A stretch of DNA of 64,000 nt from Vibrio sp. 10N.286.49.B3 (GCF_002873395.1 NZ_MCUV01000068.1:1-64000); one strand, 5' to 3'. Positions 39,567-50,088 are shown, counted from the first letter of the stretch. Program-made: numbers and translations. The notes: generated from the letters alone by a model not told the origin.

Positions 39567-40349
39567 ATGTCTATCCACCTTGTGATTATCGATGCTTTAA
39601 ATTTGATTCGCCGTGTTCATTCTGCTCAACCTGATGCGGCAGATATAACAAGAACCATTGCTACGGCAAATCAAACCTTAAATCGTATTCTCACCGAATC
39701 CCAGCCTAGCCATATAATAGCGGTATTTGACCACCATGAGCAAAATAGGGGGTGGAGAGCAGAGTTGCTGCCTAGCTATAAAGAAAAGCGTAAACCTATG
39801 CCTGAAGCGCTTATGGCTGGATTAGATCGCATTCAACAGGCGTGGTGGGAGAAAGGTATCGATTCTCTGCTATCCGATGGTGATGAGGCGGATGATTTAA
39901 TCGCAACACTGGCAACTAAGGTCGCCAATCATGGTGCGACAGTCACGATTGTCTCAACTGATAAAGGTTATTGTCAGTTACTTTCTCCGACCTTGCAAAT
40001 TCGCGACTACTTTCAGCACCGTTGGTTAGATGCCCCTTTCATTGAAAAAGAGTTTGGGGTCAAACCTCATCAATTAGCCGATTATTGGGGGCTAACAGGC
40101 GTCAGCTCAAGTCAAGTCCCTGGCATTCCTGGGGTTGGACCAAAAGCCGCCAAAGAAATTTTAACTCAGTTTGATAATATTGAAGAAGCCAATAGCAGTG
40201 ATGAACTTGCAACTAAGTATCGCAAGAAGTTTGATGCCCATTTTGAATCAGCAGTGACGTGCAAACAAATTTCAGCGTTAAAAACCGATATAGAACTTGG
40301 TTTTAACTTACAAGATCTTAGGTATGATAAACCCTCATCAAACCAGTAA
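39567..40349 (+). CDS. xni: Flap endonuclease Xni (exonuclease IX)
   Basis: A 260-residue nuclease related to the 5' nuclease domain of DNA polymerase I. It has the PIN-like metal motif VIIDALNLIRRVH and GDEADDLIATLA. The helix-hairpin-helix segment is VPGIPGVGPKAAKEIL. It is involved in DNA flap processing. ATG 39567 has GGA upstream. An in-frame TTG at 39537 has no support. A bidirectional terminator follows. Confidence 0.93.
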   Translation: MSIHLVIIDALNLIRRVHSAQPDAADITRTIATANQTLNRILTESQPSHIIAVFDHHEQNRGWRAELLPSYKEKRKPMPEALMAGLDRIQQAWWEKGIDSLLSDGDEADDLIATLATKVANHGATVTIVSTDKGYCQLLSPTLQIRDYFQHRWLDAPFIEKEFGVKPHQLADYWGLTGVSSSQVPGIPGVGPKAAKEILTQFDNIEEANSSDELATKYRKKFDAHFESAVTCKQISALKTDIELGFNLQDLRYDKPSSNQ

Positions 40350-40396
40350 TATCAATAAAGTAAGTGTTGGGATAGCTCGTCCTAGAATAAGAAAAT

Positions 40397-40430
40397 AAAA
40401 AGGCTATCGACATTATCGATAGCCTTTTCT
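40397..40430. terminator. Bidirectional terminator between xni and rlmM
   Basis: AAAAGGCTATCGA (40398-40410) pairs perfectly with TCGATAGCCTTTT (40416-40428) around CATTA. Confidence 0.9.
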
Positions 40431-40469
40431 CTTTTTAATCATATAACGAACAGAGTCGTCTGATTAGAA

Positions 40470-41561
40470 TTAGTATGGTGAAATGTTAGATAGCACTTGA
40501 ATGTGCACCGTGATCTCTTCGCGATCATGGTATAAGTGTTTAGCCTGTAGGTTAAATTTCACTTTGTTATCAATCAAGAATACTTTTAAGTTCTCAATAT
40601 CTTGCAATACTTCATCATAGCGACCTTTCATTGGCAGCTTTAAGTTGAAGATAGCTTCTTTTGCCCAACCTTTGATCAGCCACTCGCCCATTAGGTGCGC
40701 TACTCGTGCTGGCTTTTCAATCATGTCACAAACAATCCAAGTCACGTTCTTACGATCAGGTTCAAATTTAAAACCATCGACCATGTGATGCTTAACTTGA
40801 CCAGTGTTCATTAGACTGTCAGCCATCATGCCATTATCAATTGCATGAACGAACATAGAGCGTTTTACTAATTGGTAAGTCCAACCACCTGGACAAGCGC
40901 CTAAATCAACACCCCACATACCAGATGCTAAACGTGTATCCCACTCATCACGAGGAATAAATACGTGGAACGCTTCCTCTAGTTTCAAGGTTGAACGACT
41001 TGGCGCATCTGATGGGAACTTAAGACGAGGAATACCCATAAAAAATTGTGAGTTATTCGATGTGATTGAGTAACCCACAAAACAGTGACCTGGAGCAACA
41101 AAGCAGACATGTAGAACGGGCTTCTTTGCATTGTCTTTATTGTACAGTAGTCCTTTGCCACGCAGTGCTTGGCGTAGTGGTACCGTAAACTTACGACAGA
41201 ACTTTAGTAGCTCTTTTGCTTCATTGGTATCTGGTGTTTCAATGCGCAGATCACCACAACGAGGGAACGCTTCAATTTCCGCTAATTCTGACAAAATTGG
41301 TGAGATACGATCTTCTGATGGTAAGTCTTTAAATTCAGCAGCAACAGCAAACATTTGACGAGCAAAAATCAATGACTGGAAATCAACGCTCTGAATGAAT
41401 TTTTCTGCATCACCATTTTGATAACATTCAAATAGAACATAACCAGTATTATTTTTTACACGAGGAAAACCAAACACCTCAAGTTGCGTTGCTTTATCCT
41501 GAATTTCACCTGCACATTCTTTTTCAAAACCAGAACGACAGTAGAGTAATACGTGCTTCAC
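40470..41561 (-). CDS. rlmM: 23S rRNA (cytidine-2498-2'-O)-methyltransferase RlmM
   Basis: A 363-residue methyltransferase acting on C2498. An N-terminal THUMP-like part is followed by a Rossmann domain with the SAM motif [19 protein letters not shown]. The catalytic K-D-K-E series is consistent with a 2'-O-methyltransferase ([25 protein letters not shown]). The start is GTG 41561, overlapping the ygdD stop (GTGA), so translation is coupled. Confidence 0.95.
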   Translation of the reverse strand: MKHVLLYCRSGFEKECAGEIQDKATQLEVFGFPRVKNNTGYVLFECYQNGDAEKFIQSVDFQSLIFARQMFAVAAEFKDLPSEDRISPILSELAEIEAFPRCGDLRIETPDTNEAKELLKFCRKFTVPLRQALRGKGLLYNKDNAKKPVLHVCFVAPGHCFVGYSITSNNSQFFMGIPRLKFPSDAPSRSTLKLEEAFHVFIPRDEWDTRLASGMWGVDLGACPGGWTYQLVKRSMFVHAIDNGMMADSLMNTGQVKHHMVDGFKFEPDRKNVTWIVCDMIEKPARVAHLMGEWLIKGWAKEAIFNLKLPMKGRYDEVLQDIENLKVFLIDNKVKFNLQAKHLYHDREEITVHIQVLSNISPY

Positions 41562-41953
41562 TTAGTTACCTCATTAATATTGAATGCGGCGAAGGAAAAA
41601 AGCCCCCAGCCGATAATAAATAGCAGACCCCCCAACGGAGTGATCGGTCCAAACCATTTTATTCCTGTCAGCGCTAGTGCATAAAGACTACCACTAAAAC
41701 AAAGGATGCCGATGATAAAGCAAATTGCCGCGATCAAAAAATATTTTTGCGATTTAACTGACAGATTCATGAATAACAATAGTCCACACACCATTATAGC
41801 GAGCGTATGGATAAACTGATAAAAAATACCCGTTTCAAAAGCGGCGAATAATTCTGCGGATAACTGCCCTTTTAAACCATGCGCGGCAAAAGCGCCCAGC
41901 ACGACACTAGCCATAGCAGACAAGCCTGAAAATGTTAGTAACCACCTACTCAC
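41558..41953 (-). CDS. ygdD: YgdD family membrane protein (DUF423)
   Basis: A 131-residue inner-membrane protein with four hydrophobic helices. It contains family blocks [26 protein letters not shown] and [16 protein letters not shown]. The function is unknown. GTG 41953 is chosen: AGAGGA lies eight bases upstream, and the resulting length equals E. coli YgdD. An in-frame GTG seven codons upstream is less likely. It overlaps the end of gcvA by eight bases. The gcvA-ygdD-rlmM order is the same as in E. coli. Confidence 0.9.
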   Translation of the reverse strand: MSRWLLTFSGLSAMASVVLGAFAAHGLKGQLSAELFAAFETGIFYQFIHTLAIMVCGLLLFMNLSVKSQKYFLIAAICFIIGILCFSGSLYALALTGIKWFGPITPLGGLLFIIGWGLFSFAAFNINEVTK

Positions 41954-42866
41954 AGCGAATATCCTCTTGCTCACTCCGTGCTTTCGCTAACATCCAATCT
42001 CTGAAGGTTGCAATTCTACCCATATCCGCTTGTTTATCGTAACAAACCACATAAAAGGCATTTTTACTTACCAATACTTCATCAAAAGGAGCAATTAAGC
42101 GTCCGGCTTCAAGCTCTGGCTGTGCGAGGACATTATTTCCCAGTGCGATGCCTTGTCCGTGCGTAGCCGCCTGTAGCACCATGGTAGAGTGGCTAAAAAT
42201 AGGACCATGGTTAACATTAACGCTCTCTATCTCATTTTGCTTAACAAACTGCTTCCAATCTTTTCTCGACGTATCATGCAATAAAGTATGCTGAGAAAGA
42301 TCACCTAATGACTCCAGCGGTTTTATTCCTAGCAGTAGCGATGGTGAACAAAGTGGAATTAAGTACTCTTGGTATAATTTATCAGCGCGTAAACCCGACC
42401 AATTACCGCGCCCATAATAGATAGCCACATCGACATCATCGGTCAGTGACCCCTCATCCATATCAACCGCTTTAATACGCACATCAATATCGGGCTGCTG
42501 CTGATTAAAGTCAGCTAAGCGAGGCACCAACCACTGAATGGCAAAACTCGGCGGCAAACTAATCGTTAATGCCCCTTTTTCACTGCGCTCTAAAACTTTA
42601 TCGGTCGCCTCAGCCAGTGAAGAAAAAATATCTTTGATATCGAGAAAGTAACTTTGCCCTTCTTCGGTGAGCAATAAAGAACGATTACGGCGACGAAATA
42701 ATTTTAGCGCTAAAAACTCTTCTAGTGCTTTTATTTGATGACTAACAGCAGCTTGGGTTACAAATAGCTCTTCAGCAGCACGAGTAAAACTTAGGTGTCG
42801 AGCCGCAGCTTCAAACACTTTCAGCGAGTTTAATGGGGGCAATCTTCTAGACATACATTCACTCAA
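41946..42866 (-). CDS. gcvA: LysR-type regulator GcvA of glycine cleavage
   Basis: A 306-residue LysR regulator. The N-terminal helix-turn-helix (FEAAARHLSFTRAAEELFVT) is followed by a LysR substrate domain. E. coli GcvA activates the glycine cleavage operon and the GcvB sRNA, which is divergent from gcvA. The same divergent arrangement is found here, which supports the identity beyond general LysR similarity. It heads the gcvA-ygdD-rlmM operon. Confidence 0.94.
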   Translation of the reverse strand: MSECMSRRLPPLNSLKVFEAAARHLSFTRAAEELFVTQAAVSHQIKALEEFLALKLFRRRNRSLLLTEEGQSYFLDIKDIFSSLAEATDKVLERSEKGALTISLPPSFAIQWLVPRLADFNQQQPDIDVRIKAVDMDEGSLTDDVDVAIYYGRGNWSGLRADKLYQEYLIPLCSPSLLLGIKPLESLGDLSQHTLLHDTSRKDWKQFVKQNEIESVNVNHGPIFSHSTMVLQAATHGQGIALGNNVLAQPELEAGRLIAPFDEVLVSKNAFYVVCYDKQADMGRIATFRDWMLAKARSEQEDIRCE

Positions 42867-42911
42867 AATTAAGCATTAGTTTTTTTTATCCGAAACATTA
42901 TAAATTGTCCA

Positions 42912-42940
42912 TTGCTTCGCAGCCAGATAAATTCTATATT
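42912..42940 (+). promoter_or_regulatory. Promoter of the GcvB-type sRNA
   Basis: The -35 TTGCTT (42912-42917) and -10 TATATT (42935-42940) are separated by 17 bases. The predicted start is near 42947. GcvA binding sites should overlap this region, because the gcvA start (42866) is only about 80 bases away. Confidence 0.65.
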
Positions 42941-42946
42941 TCGTCC

Positions 42947-43149
42947 CGCAGCGCAAGCCTGAACGGATTGATTCTCTGTAGAATCAATAGGCTTGGTAGT
43001 TGCGATGTTGTGTTTGCAAACTCGCAATTCGAGTTCGGTAGATTCTACCACCTGTTTCGTTTATTAATTTTAATGACGAGGCATCAAATTCTGATAGTTG
43101 ACCTGTCTGTCAATTTTTTTATACCGTCTACTTTAGGCGGTATTTTTTT
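42947..43149 (+). ncRNA. gcvB: GcvB-type small regulatory RNA
   Basis: This is an RNA of about 203 bases, close to the 205 of E. coli GcvB. The 5' end can fold as a hairpin (AAGCCT...ATTGATTCT/AGAATCAAT...AGGCTT, 42955-42996). The GU-rich R1 element GATGTTGTGTTTGCAA (43004-43019) matches E. coli GcvB. The ACCTGTCTGTCA element (43101-43112) matches its R2/R3 area. A terminator closes it. GcvB represses many amino-acid uptake mRNAs with Hfq, so metNIQ and other transporters are plausible targets. It is divergent from gcvA exactly as in E. coli. Confidence 0.9.
43121..43149 (+). terminator. Terminator of the GcvB-type sRNA
   Basis: ATACCGTCTA (43121-43130) pairs with TAGGCGGTAT (43134-43143) with one G-U, around CTT, followed by a T-run. 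Confidence 0.9.
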
Positions 43150-43258
43150 ATCTGTCGCTTAGAAAACGCTATCGATATCCATGGATGTCTACCCCATCAC
43201 TTCAATTCAATTCAATTGCGCTGTACCAATAAAGCTCATACTTATATAAACATGCCTA

Positions 43259-43297
43259 TAAAAAAAGTGGAGCACCTTATCGGCACTCCACTTCTTG
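43259..43297 (-). terminator. Terminator of thiI
   Basis: On the minus strand, AAGTGGAGTGCC pairs with GGTGCTCCACTT around a short loop and is followed by a T-run (43260-43265 read in reverse). Confidence 0.85.
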
Positions 43298-43337
43298 TTA
43301 TCGTTAAATTGGCACTGTCGTCTTAATGACTTTATGC

Positions 43338-44786
43338 CTAAGGGCGATAAACCTTAACGTTATTGAAGCCTTGATCTTGCAAGTAAAGTGCTTGAAGACG
43401 ACTCATCACACCACGATCACAGTATAATAGGTAAGTTTTAGACTGATCTAAATCACCAAACTGTGTTGCTAAACGGTAGAAAGGTAAATGTTTAACCTCA
43501 ACACCATCTAGCTCTAGTGGGCTCTCATCTTCTTCATCTGGGCTACGAATATCCAGTACAACGGCATGTTCTTCAATAGCCGTCACCTGTTCAACATCAG
43601 GAACTTGCTCTTGGCTTTGCTTCTCAATATCACGGATATCCATCACGCGTGCATTGGAAACAACTTGATCAAGAATAGAAAAATCAAAGTGCTCTTCTTC
43701 TGCTTCTAGTTTTGCTTTAATCGCTTTAACTGTTGGCTTCTTAGAGATAACACCACAATACTCAGGCATCACTTTCGCAAAATCTTCCGTACCGATTTTA
43801 CGTGATAGATCGATGATGTCTTCTTTGTCCCAGTTGATAAGAGGACGTAGGATCAAAGTATCCGTTACGTTATCAATATGACGTAAGTTCGTCAGTGTCT
43901 GACTCGATACTTGACCTAATGCTTCACCCGTCACTAGTGCTTCAATACCAAAGCGCTCAGCGACCATACCACCAGCACGCATAAACATACGTTTTAGGAT
44001 CACGCCCATTTGGCCGTCATCAACTTTTTCTAAAATTTCTGCAACCACGGGTTCGAAGTCAATCGCAATGAATTTTACTTTCGCTGATGAACCATATTTG
44101 TTCCATAAGAAGTGAGAAACTTGCTTCACACCAATCTCATGAGCTGGACCACCTAGGTTAAAGAAGCAGAAATGCGTCTTAGAACCACGTTTGATGTGTA
44201 AGTAACTTGATACACCTGAATCAAAGCCACCAGAAATCAAACTAAGCACATCTTCTTGTGTACCTAGAGGGAAGCCACCTAAACCTTTATGACGTGCAAT
44301 CACTTGGTTTAAGTGCTCATTCGCCACTTCAACATTAATGGTCACATCTGGTTTTTTCAGCTTAACTTTCGCACTTTCAACCGCTTGGTTTAAGCCACCA
44401 CCGACATAACGCTCAAGTTCAATTGAGCTAAAGTCGTGCTTACCACGGCGCTTAGCGCGAACAACGAAGGTCTTATCAACGATCAAGCTACCACTACGCT
44501 CAAGTACTTGCTCGTAGATGTCATGAAGATCTTTAAAGCTAGATTGCTGAACTTCTAGTGAATGATGAATACCAGAAGTGTGAGTCAGGATTTCTAGAAC
44601 TTCGTTGTAATATTTATCACTCTCACTCGTCACTTCAATATGATCACGACGGTTAAATACCGCAACTGATTCAGTGCGACGTTTAATAATGATACGAATG
44701 TTCGATTCTAAAATCTTAATGAAGCGCTTACGCACCGAATCGCTTTTAACATAAATTTCCGGATGAGGTTTAACAATAAATTTCAT
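43338..44786 (-). CDS. thiI: tRNA 4-thiouridine synthase / thiamine sulfur transferase ThiI
   Basis: A 482-residue protein that makes s4U8 in tRNA and supplies sulfur for the thiazole of thiamine. The N-terminal ferredoxin-like and THUMP domains precede the PP-loop motif [11 protein letters not shown] (about residue 184). A C-terminal rhodanese domain ends with catalytic Cys456 in CDRGVMSR; its partner Cys is in [10 protein letters not shown]. No thiamine riboswitch is visible upstream. pomAB lies upstream behind its own terminator. Confidence 0.97.
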   Translation of the reverse strand: MKFIVKPHPEIYVKSDSVRKRFIKILESNIRIIIKRRTESVAVFNRRDHIEVTSESDKYYNEVLEILTHTSGIHHSLEVQQSSFKDLHDIYEQVLERSGSLIVDKTFVVRAKRRGKHDFSSIELERYVGGGLNQAVESAKVKLKKPDVTINVEVANEHLNQVIARHKGLGGFPLGTQEDVLSLISGGFDSGVSSYLHIKRGSKTHFCFFNLGGPAHEIGVKQVSHFLWNKYGSSAKVKFIAIDFEPVVAEILEKVDDGQMGVILKRMFMRAGGMVAERFGIEALVTGEALGQVSSQTLTNLRHIDNVTDTLILRPLINWDKEDIIDLSRKIGTEDFAKVMPEYCGVISKKPTVKAIKAKLEAEEEHFDFSILDQVVSNARVMDIRDIEKQSQEQVPDVEQVTAIEEHAVVLDIRSPDEEDESPLELDGVEVKHLPFYRLATQFGDLDQSKTYLLYCDRGVMSRLQALYLQDQGFNNVKVYRP

Positions 44787-44958
44787 AATATCTTCACAAT
44801 AATAAGGGGGGCATCAACGTTATGTAGTTCGAATTTCGGTGCAAATAAAGGCCAAATAACTCTTATTCGCTAGAAACAGCTACCTTAATCTTAGTACATA
44901 AGACTCTAAGACCCTAAGGGCGCAAGATTATACACGAGTTTTAGAGCGAGAGAAAAAC

Positions 44959-44987
44959 AAAAAGCGAACACTTTATGTTCGCTTTTT
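44959..44987 (-). terminator. Terminator of pomAB
   Basis: AAAAAGCGAACA (44959-44970) pairs perfectly with TGTTCGCTTTTT (44976-44987) around CTTTA. On the minus strand it is followed by a T-rich tract. It is 15 bases past the pomB stop. Confidence 0.9.
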
Positions 44988-45002
44988 AATCAGTAGGCTG
45001 AA

Positions 45003-45953
45003 TCACTCTGCAAAAGGGACTTCTTCGCTGTATATTGGCTCACCTTGCATGATGCTAATTTCAACACGTCGATTCAAACTGCGACCCGCTTCGGTCATAT
45101 TAGAGCCTATCGGTCGAGTATCTGCCATTCCTCGTACCTGTAGCCTTTGATGCGAAAATCCTTCGACCTTCTCCATCTCCTGAGCAACTGAAACCGCTCG
45201 CTGAGAGGATATGTCCCAATTAGAACGATACAGCTCTGACTCAAGAGGTCGGTTATCAGTGTGACCAGAAATGCGAACAATACCTGGCACATCTTTTACT
45301 AACTCAGCAATTTGACGTACTAATGGGCGAAACTTTGGCTGTAAAAATGCCGAGCCTGAAGGAAAGGCACCACGCTCACGAATTCGAATGACAAGCTGCT
45401 GACCTAAGTTATCAACCTCTAGGGCATTTTGATCAATCTCTCGCTCTAAAGCCTGCTTAATGACTTCTGCTAACATCTCCATCTCTTGTGACATATCTTG
45501 AGAAGATTGAGATGACTGACTGTGATCATCTGAATGAGGGTTACTCTGTTTTGATGTTTCAATTGATTCGCCACCATTTAGCTTCCCCTCCTCACGCTTG
45601 GCACCACCAGCTCGGTCAGATTCACCGTCATGAAACTCTAAGGTTTGCTGAGTAATATCGATTGTCTGCTGCATAATGACATCTATCGGCGTTGGTTCAG
45701 GGCGTCCAGGTCGAAACTCTTGAGCAATAATACTCGTTCCTTTCGGTATATCACTGACTTCTAATTGATTTTGCACCCCAAAAGCAAACTTCATGGAGCC
45801 TGCTATCTGCTTAAATTTCAAAACATCCATTTCTGAAAAAGAGAGCAGAAGAACAAAAAAGCACATCAGCAGTGACATTAAATCGGCAAAGGTTCCCATC
45901 CATGCAGGTAGACCTGGAGGCGGACATTTACACTTACTTTCATCATCCATCAT
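45003..45953 (-). CDS. pomB: Sodium-type flagellar stator protein PomB
   Basis: A 316-residue stator subunit of the polar flagellum. One membrane helix contains the ion-binding Asp (FADLMSLLMCFFVLLLSF; Asp23 or Asp24, depending on which of two start ATGs is used). The plug region follows, then an OmpA-like peptidoglycan-binding domain (VRISGHTDNRPLESELYRSN, LNRRVEIS). Cysteines and prolines before the helix (CKCPPPGLPAW) are typical of PomB. The linker near residues 140-160 is rich in Ser and Gln. With PomA it forms the Na+ channel that drives rotation. Confidence 0.97.
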   Translation of the reverse strand: MMDDESKCKCPPPGLPAWMGTFADLMSLLMCFFVLLLSFSEMDVLKFKQIAGSMKFAFGVQNQLEVSDIPKGTSIIAQEFRPGRPEPTPIDVIMQQTIDITQQTLEFHDGESDRAGGAKREEGKLNGGESIETSKQSNPHSDDHSQSSQSSQDMSQEMEMLAEVIKQALEREIDQNALEVDNLGQQLVIRIRERGAFPSGSAFLQPKFRPLVRQIAELVKDVPGIVRISGHTDNRPLESELYRSNWDISSQRAVSVAQEMEKVEGFSHQRLQVRGMADTRPIGSNMTEAGRSLNRRVEISIMQGEPIYSEEVPFAE

Positions 45954-45987
45954 TATCCGTTCCTACTCTTTGTTAAGAGGCCAAAGG

Positions 45988-46749
45988 TTAGCCATCAATA
46001 TCCAATGCTCGCTTACTTTCATTGATGTAGTTCTTCAAATAACTATCGATGACACGTGGATTCTGACCATCTTGAATAGCAAGTACACCATCCATAATTA
46101 GGCGGCGGTTCAGCGTTTCTTGATCACGACGTAGCGCTAATTTATCAGCAATTGGGAAGAAAACCATATTAGATAAAATTGCGCCATAGAGAGTCGTTAA
46201 TAATGCAACCGCCATTGCAGGGCCGATAGATTTAGGGTCATCCATGTTGGATAACATAGCAACAAGGCCAACGAGAGTACCAATCATCCCCATTGCGGGT
46301 GCCACATCGGCATAAGCACTAAAAACCCTAGCTCCCTGCTCATGACGCTCTTCTGTAAGAGTGATATCTTTTCTTAATGCGGCACGAACCACTTCAGCAT
46401 CGTGACCATCCACTAAAAGATCGATACCTTTTTGCATAAAGCTATTGGTGATCTCCATCTCTTCTAGAGCAAGGAATCCCCCTTTACGAGCAGCATCGGC
46501 CATTTCAACAATTTTAGCAATCAACTCTTCAGGATCGTCAGCTTTAAACATGAAGGCTTTACCGGCAATTTTGGCAGCGCCAAAAAACTGCCCGACGGTG
46601 AATTTCATTAAAACAACAAATGTTGAACCACCGATAACAATTAAAATAGAAATCGTATCGATATACATGGCAATACTGCCACTAATCACCATCGCCATGA
46701 TAACGAAAGCAAAGGCACCTATGATCCCTATGAGCGTAGCTAAATCCAC
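45988..46749 (-). CDS. pomA: Sodium-type flagellar stator protein PomA
   Basis: A 253-residue four-helix membrane protein of the MotA/PomA family. Conserved blocks are MDLATLIGIIGAFAFVIMA, GGFLALEEMEI, APAMGMIGTLVGLVAMLSNM and QNPRVIDSYLKNYINE. It forms the torque-generating channel with PomB and touches FliG through its cytoplasmic loop. The start is GTG 46749 with GGAG upstream. pomB follows after 34 bases. The pair is separate from any flagellar gene cluster in this window. Confidence 0.97.
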   Translation of the reverse strand: MDLATLIGIIGAFAFVIMAMVISGSIAMYIDTISILIVIGGSTFVVLMKFTVGQFFGAAKIAGKAFMFKADDPEELIAKIVEMADAARKGGFLALEEMEITNSFMQKGIDLLVDGHDAEVVRAALRKDITLTEERHEQGARVFSAYADVAPAMGMIGTLVGLVAMLSNMDDPKSIGPAMAVALLTTLYGAILSNMVFFPIADKLALRRDQETLNRRLIMDGVLAIQDGQNPRVIDSYLKNYINESKRALDIDG

Positions 46750-46955
46750 AAAGCACTCCTCATGCTATTAAAGTCTATGTATAAATAATATCGATTATCT
46801 TGTTATCGACCAATTAAGTCGATCTTTAATTAAAAATGATGTCTTAGCGATTTTTTCATATAACTTCTCTTTTTCTGCGCTTTTTTCTTCGTTAAATTTG
46901 ACCATTTTAGTACCCTAAGGTAACTTTCGTGCATCCTTTATAAGGCAGAATAATT

Positions 46956-47198
46956 ATGGCGACGAAAAAACCTGAAAATATGTCCTTCGAAGCTGCAATC
47001 GAAGAGCTCGATAGTGTGGTCGATCAACTAGAAAATGGCGATTTAGCACTCGACGAAGCGCTGAAGAAATTTGAGCGTGGCATTGCGCTAGCGCGTTCTG
47101 GACAGAGTAAATTAAATGATGCTGAACAACGTGTAAGCATACTACTGCACAACGATGATGATGCCGAGCTTAGCCCATTTGACCATCCGTCCGAATAA
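46956..47198 (+). CDS. xseB: Exodeoxyribonuclease VII small subunit
   Basis: An 80-residue subunit of ExoVII. The family pattern is SFEAAIEELDSVVDQLENGD and SLDEALKKFERGIALARSGQ-like (here ALDEALKKFERGIAL). XseB binds XseA to make the single-strand exonuclease. It starts the xseB-ispA-dxs unit, the same order as in E. coli. Confidence 0.95.
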   Translation: MATKKPENMSFEAAIEELDSVVDQLENGDLALDEALKKFERGIALARSGQSKLNDAEQRVSILLHNDDDAELSPFDHPSE

Positions 47199-47220
47199 CG
47201 AATATTAGATGAGATCTCTT

Positions 47221-48105
47221 ATGCTTGAGACGTTAATGTCTTATCAACAACGAAATATTTCTCAGTTGAATCTGTGGCTAGACGAGCTTCCGTACCAAGA
47301 GCAGGCATTAATTCAAGCAATGCGCTATGGTTTATTACTTGGCGGTAAACGCGCTCGACCATTTTTGGTTTATGCGACAGGTGAAATGCTCAACGTACCG
47401 CTTAATAAGCTAGATACACCGGCATCAGCGATTGAATGTATTCACGCCTACTCGTTGATCCACGATGATCTACCTGCAATGGACGACGATGCATTACGCC
47501 GTGGAAAGCCGACTTGCCATATCGAGTTTGATGAAGCGACAGCAATCCTAACTGGAGATGCATTGCAAACTCTAGCTTTTAGCATTTTGGCTGAAGGTTC
47601 GCTATCTTTAGAAGGTGAGTGTAATCGAGTGAAGATGATTCAAAATCTTGCTCAAGCTTCTGGTGCGCAAGGTATGTGCATGGGTCAAGCACTCGACTTA
47701 GAGGCTGAGAATCAATCTGTATCTATTGATCAATTAAAGCGAATTCATCGTAATAAAACGGGTGCTCTAATTAAATGTGCCATTCGTTTAGGTGCATTAG
47801 CGGCAGGTGAGAAAGGCGTTGCTATTCTACCTCAGCTTGATCGTTACGCAGATGCGATTGGTCTCGCGTTTCAGGTTCAAGATGATATCCTTGATGTTAT
47901 CTGTGATACTGAAACCTTAGGTAAACCTCAAGGTTCCGATCAGGCATTGAATAAAAGCACCTATCCATCACTGCTTGGATTAGAGGGTGCGATGCAAAAG
48001 GCTCAGATGCTGCTTACCGAAGCGCTTCATGCTCTCGACGCAATACCATACAATACTCAATTACTCGAAGAGTTCGCTCGATACGTCATCGAACGCAAGA
48101 ACTAA
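47221..48105 (+). CDS. ispA: Farnesyl diphosphate synthase
   Basis: A 294-residue prenyltransferase making farnesyl diphosphate from IPP, DMAPP and GPP. The two aspartate-rich motifs are present: DDLPAMDDD and QDDILD. GGKRARPFLVYATG and QALDLEAE are family blocks. ATG 47221 gives the length typical of Vibrionaceae IspA. An in-frame ATG at 47209 adds four residues. Its product feeds undecaprenyl phosphate and quinone synthesis (see ubiF). Confidence 0.95.
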   Translation: MLETLMSYQQRNISQLNLWLDELPYQEQALIQAMRYGLLLGGKRARPFLVYATGEMLNVPLNKLDTPASAIECIHAYSLIHDDLPAMDDDALRRGKPTCHIEFDEATAILTGDALQTLAFSILAEGSLSLEGECNRVKMIQNLAQASGAQGMCMGQALDLEAENQSVSIDQLKRIHRNKTGALIKCAIRLGALAAGEKGVAILPQLDRYADAIGLAFQVQDDILDVICDTETLGKPQGSDQALNKSTYPSLLGLEGAMQKAQMLLTEALHALDAIPYNTQLLEEFARYVIERKN

Positions 48106-48126
48106 CATTATAAGCGCCTATTTTTT

Positions 48127-50010
48127 ATGACTCTTGATATATCCAAGTACCCAACATTGGCTTTAGCAAACACACCTGATGAGTTGCGCCTTCTCCCAAA
48201 AGAGGCGCTTCCGACGCTGTGTGATGAATTACGCACCTATTTATTAAACTCGGTTAGTCAATCAAGTGGTCACCTTGCTTCAGGGCTTGGTACGGTTGAA
48301 CTCACGGTAGCGTTGCACCGTGTTTATAATACGCCGTTTGATCAAGTGGTGTGGGATGTTGGTCATCAAGCATATCCGCATAAAATTCTGACGGGTCGTC
48401 GTGACAAACTCGCTACCATCCGTCAAAAAGGTGGATTACACCCATTCCCGTGGCGCGATGAGAGTGAGTATGACACATTATCAGTTGGTCACTCCTCAAC
48501 CTCTATCAGTGCTGCATTGGGCATGTCTATCAGTGCTGAAAAAGAAGGGAAAAACAGAAAGGTCGTCAGTATTATTGGTGATGGTGCCATTACTGCAGGT
48601 ATGGCATTTGAGGCGATGAACCATGCCGGTGGTATTCATCAAGATATGCTCGTTATCCTTAACGATAATGAAATGTCGATCTCTGAAAATGTTGGCGCTC
48701 TCAATAACCATCTTGCTCAAATCCTCTCTGGTCGCCTTTACACTTCCATTCGTGAAAGTGGTAAAAAGGTTCTATCTGGCGTCCCGCCAATTAAGGAATT
48801 AGCACGTCGCGCTGAAGAGCATCTTAAAGGTATGGTTATTCCTGGCACTATGTTTGAAGAGCTGGGCTTTAATTATATCGGTCCTGTTGATGGTCATGAT
48901 GTTAATGAGTTGGCGAAAACGCTAAAAAATATGCGTGAGCTTAAAGGTCCTCAATTTCTGCATATCATGACCAAAAAAGGCAAAGGTTACGAGCCCGCTG
49001 AAAAAGATCCAATTGGTTACCATGGCGTGCCTAAGTTCGACCCGAACAATACTAAGCTGCCAAAAAGTACTAACACTCAGCCTACCTATTCCAAGATTTT
49101 TGGCGACTTTTTGTGTGATATGGCCGCTCAAGACCCTAAGCTAATGGCGATTACACCAGCGATGCGTGAAGGCTCTGGTATGGTACGTTTCTCTAAAGAG
49201 TATCCTGGACAATATTTTGATGTTGCGATTGCAGAGCAGCACGCAGTAACGCTAGCAACAGGTATGGCGATTGGCGGTGATAAACCCATTGTGGCTATCT
49301 ACTCTACCTTCTTGCAACGTGGCTATGACCAATTAATTCATGATGTTGCTATTATGGATTTACCTGTGATGTTCGCCATTGATCGAGCTGGTCTTGTTGG
49401 GGCTGACGGGCAAACTCACCAAGGCGCTTTTGATCTAAGCTTCATGCGTTGTATTCCAAACATGGTGATAATGGCACCAAGCGATGAAAATGAGTGTCGC
49501 CAAATGCTTTATACTGGTCATCAGCACACTGGACCAAGTGCCGTTCGCTACCCTCGTGGGCAAGGTATGGGTACAGCAATTGAATCTGAGTTTACTGCAC
49601 TAGAAATTGGTAAAGGTCGCCTATTGAAGCAAAGCTCAGCAGATCAAGATGGTCAAAAAGTGGCGATTTTGAGCTTTGGTACTTTCCTAGCTGAAGCATT
49701 AGACGTTGCTGACAAACTTGACGCAACCGTTGCTGATATGCGTTTTGTTAAGCCACTGGATGAAACACTCATTAAAACGTTAGCTGCTAGCCACGATGTG
49801 CTGGTGACGTTAGAAGAGAATGCTATTGCTGGCGGTGCGGGTGCCGGTGTTATTGAGTTCTTAATGCAAGAAAAAATTCTAAAGCCAGTATTAACTCTAG
49901 GCCTGCCAGATAAGTTTATAGCTCAAGGCACACAGGAAGAGTTGCATCATGAACTTGGTTTAGATGCACAAGGTATTGAGGCTTCAATTGTCGCTTACCT
50001 AGCAAAATAA
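48127..50010 (+). CDS. dxs: 1-deoxy-D-xylulose-5-phosphate synthase
   Basis: A 627-residue thiamine-diphosphate enzyme, the first step of the MEP isoprenoid pathway. The TPP site is [18 protein letters not shown]. The substrate/TPP-binding middle domain has [14 protein letters not shown] and [15 protein letters not shown]. The C-terminal transketolase domain is complete. It makes the precursors for IspA, encoded 22 bases upstream. A bidirectional terminator follows. Confidence 0.98.
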   Translation: MTLDISKYPTLALANTPDELRLLPKEALPTLCDELRTYLLNSVSQSSGHLASGLGTVELTVALHRVYNTPFDQVVWDVGHQAYPHKILTGRRDKLATIRQKGGLHPFPWRDESEYDTLSVGHSSTSISAALGMSISAEKEGKNRKVVSIIGDGAITAGMAFEAMNHAGGIHQDMLVILNDNEMSISENVGALNNHLAQILSGRLYTSIRESGKKVLSGVPPIKELARRAEEHLKGMVIPGTMFEELGFNYIGPVDGHDVNELAKTLKNMRELKGPQFLHIMTKKGKGYEPAEKDPIGYHGVPKFDPNNTKLPKSTNTQPTYSKIFGDFLCDMAAQDPKLMAITPAMREGSGMVRFSKEYPGQYFDVAIAEQHAVTLATGMAIGGDKPIVAIYSTFLQRGYDQLIHDVAIMDLPVMFAIDRAGLVGADGQTHQGAFDLSFMRCIPNMVIMAPSDENECRQMLYTGHQHTGPSAVRYPRGQGMGTAIESEFTALEIGKGRLLKQSSADQDGQKVAILSFGTFLAEALDVADKLDATVADMRFVKPLDETLIKTLAASHDVLVTLEENAIAGGAGAGVIEFLMQEKILKPVLTLGLPDKFIAQGTQEELHHELGLDAQGIEASIVAYLAK

Positions 50011-50040
50011 TACCGCTTATCTTTATGATTATATTGCGGA

Positions 50041-50073
50041 CAAAAAAAGAGCTCAAATGAGCTCTTTTTTTAT
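50041..50073. terminator. Bidirectional terminator between dxs and purL
   Basis: AAAAAGAGCTC pairs with GAGCTCTTTTT around AAAT, with A- and T-runs on the two sides. Confidence 0.9.
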
Positions 50074-50088
50074 AACTATTAGTTAAGA

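Noticed and set aside
42869..43051. A 60-codon minus-strand frame upstream of gcvA
   Set aside because: It overlaps the GcvB promoter and the 5' half of the sRNA, and has no recognisable protein features.
44787..45002. Possible thiamine riboswitch between pomB and thiI
   Set aside because: No TPP-box motif is visible. The spacer holds only the pomAB terminator and unstructured AT-rich DNA.
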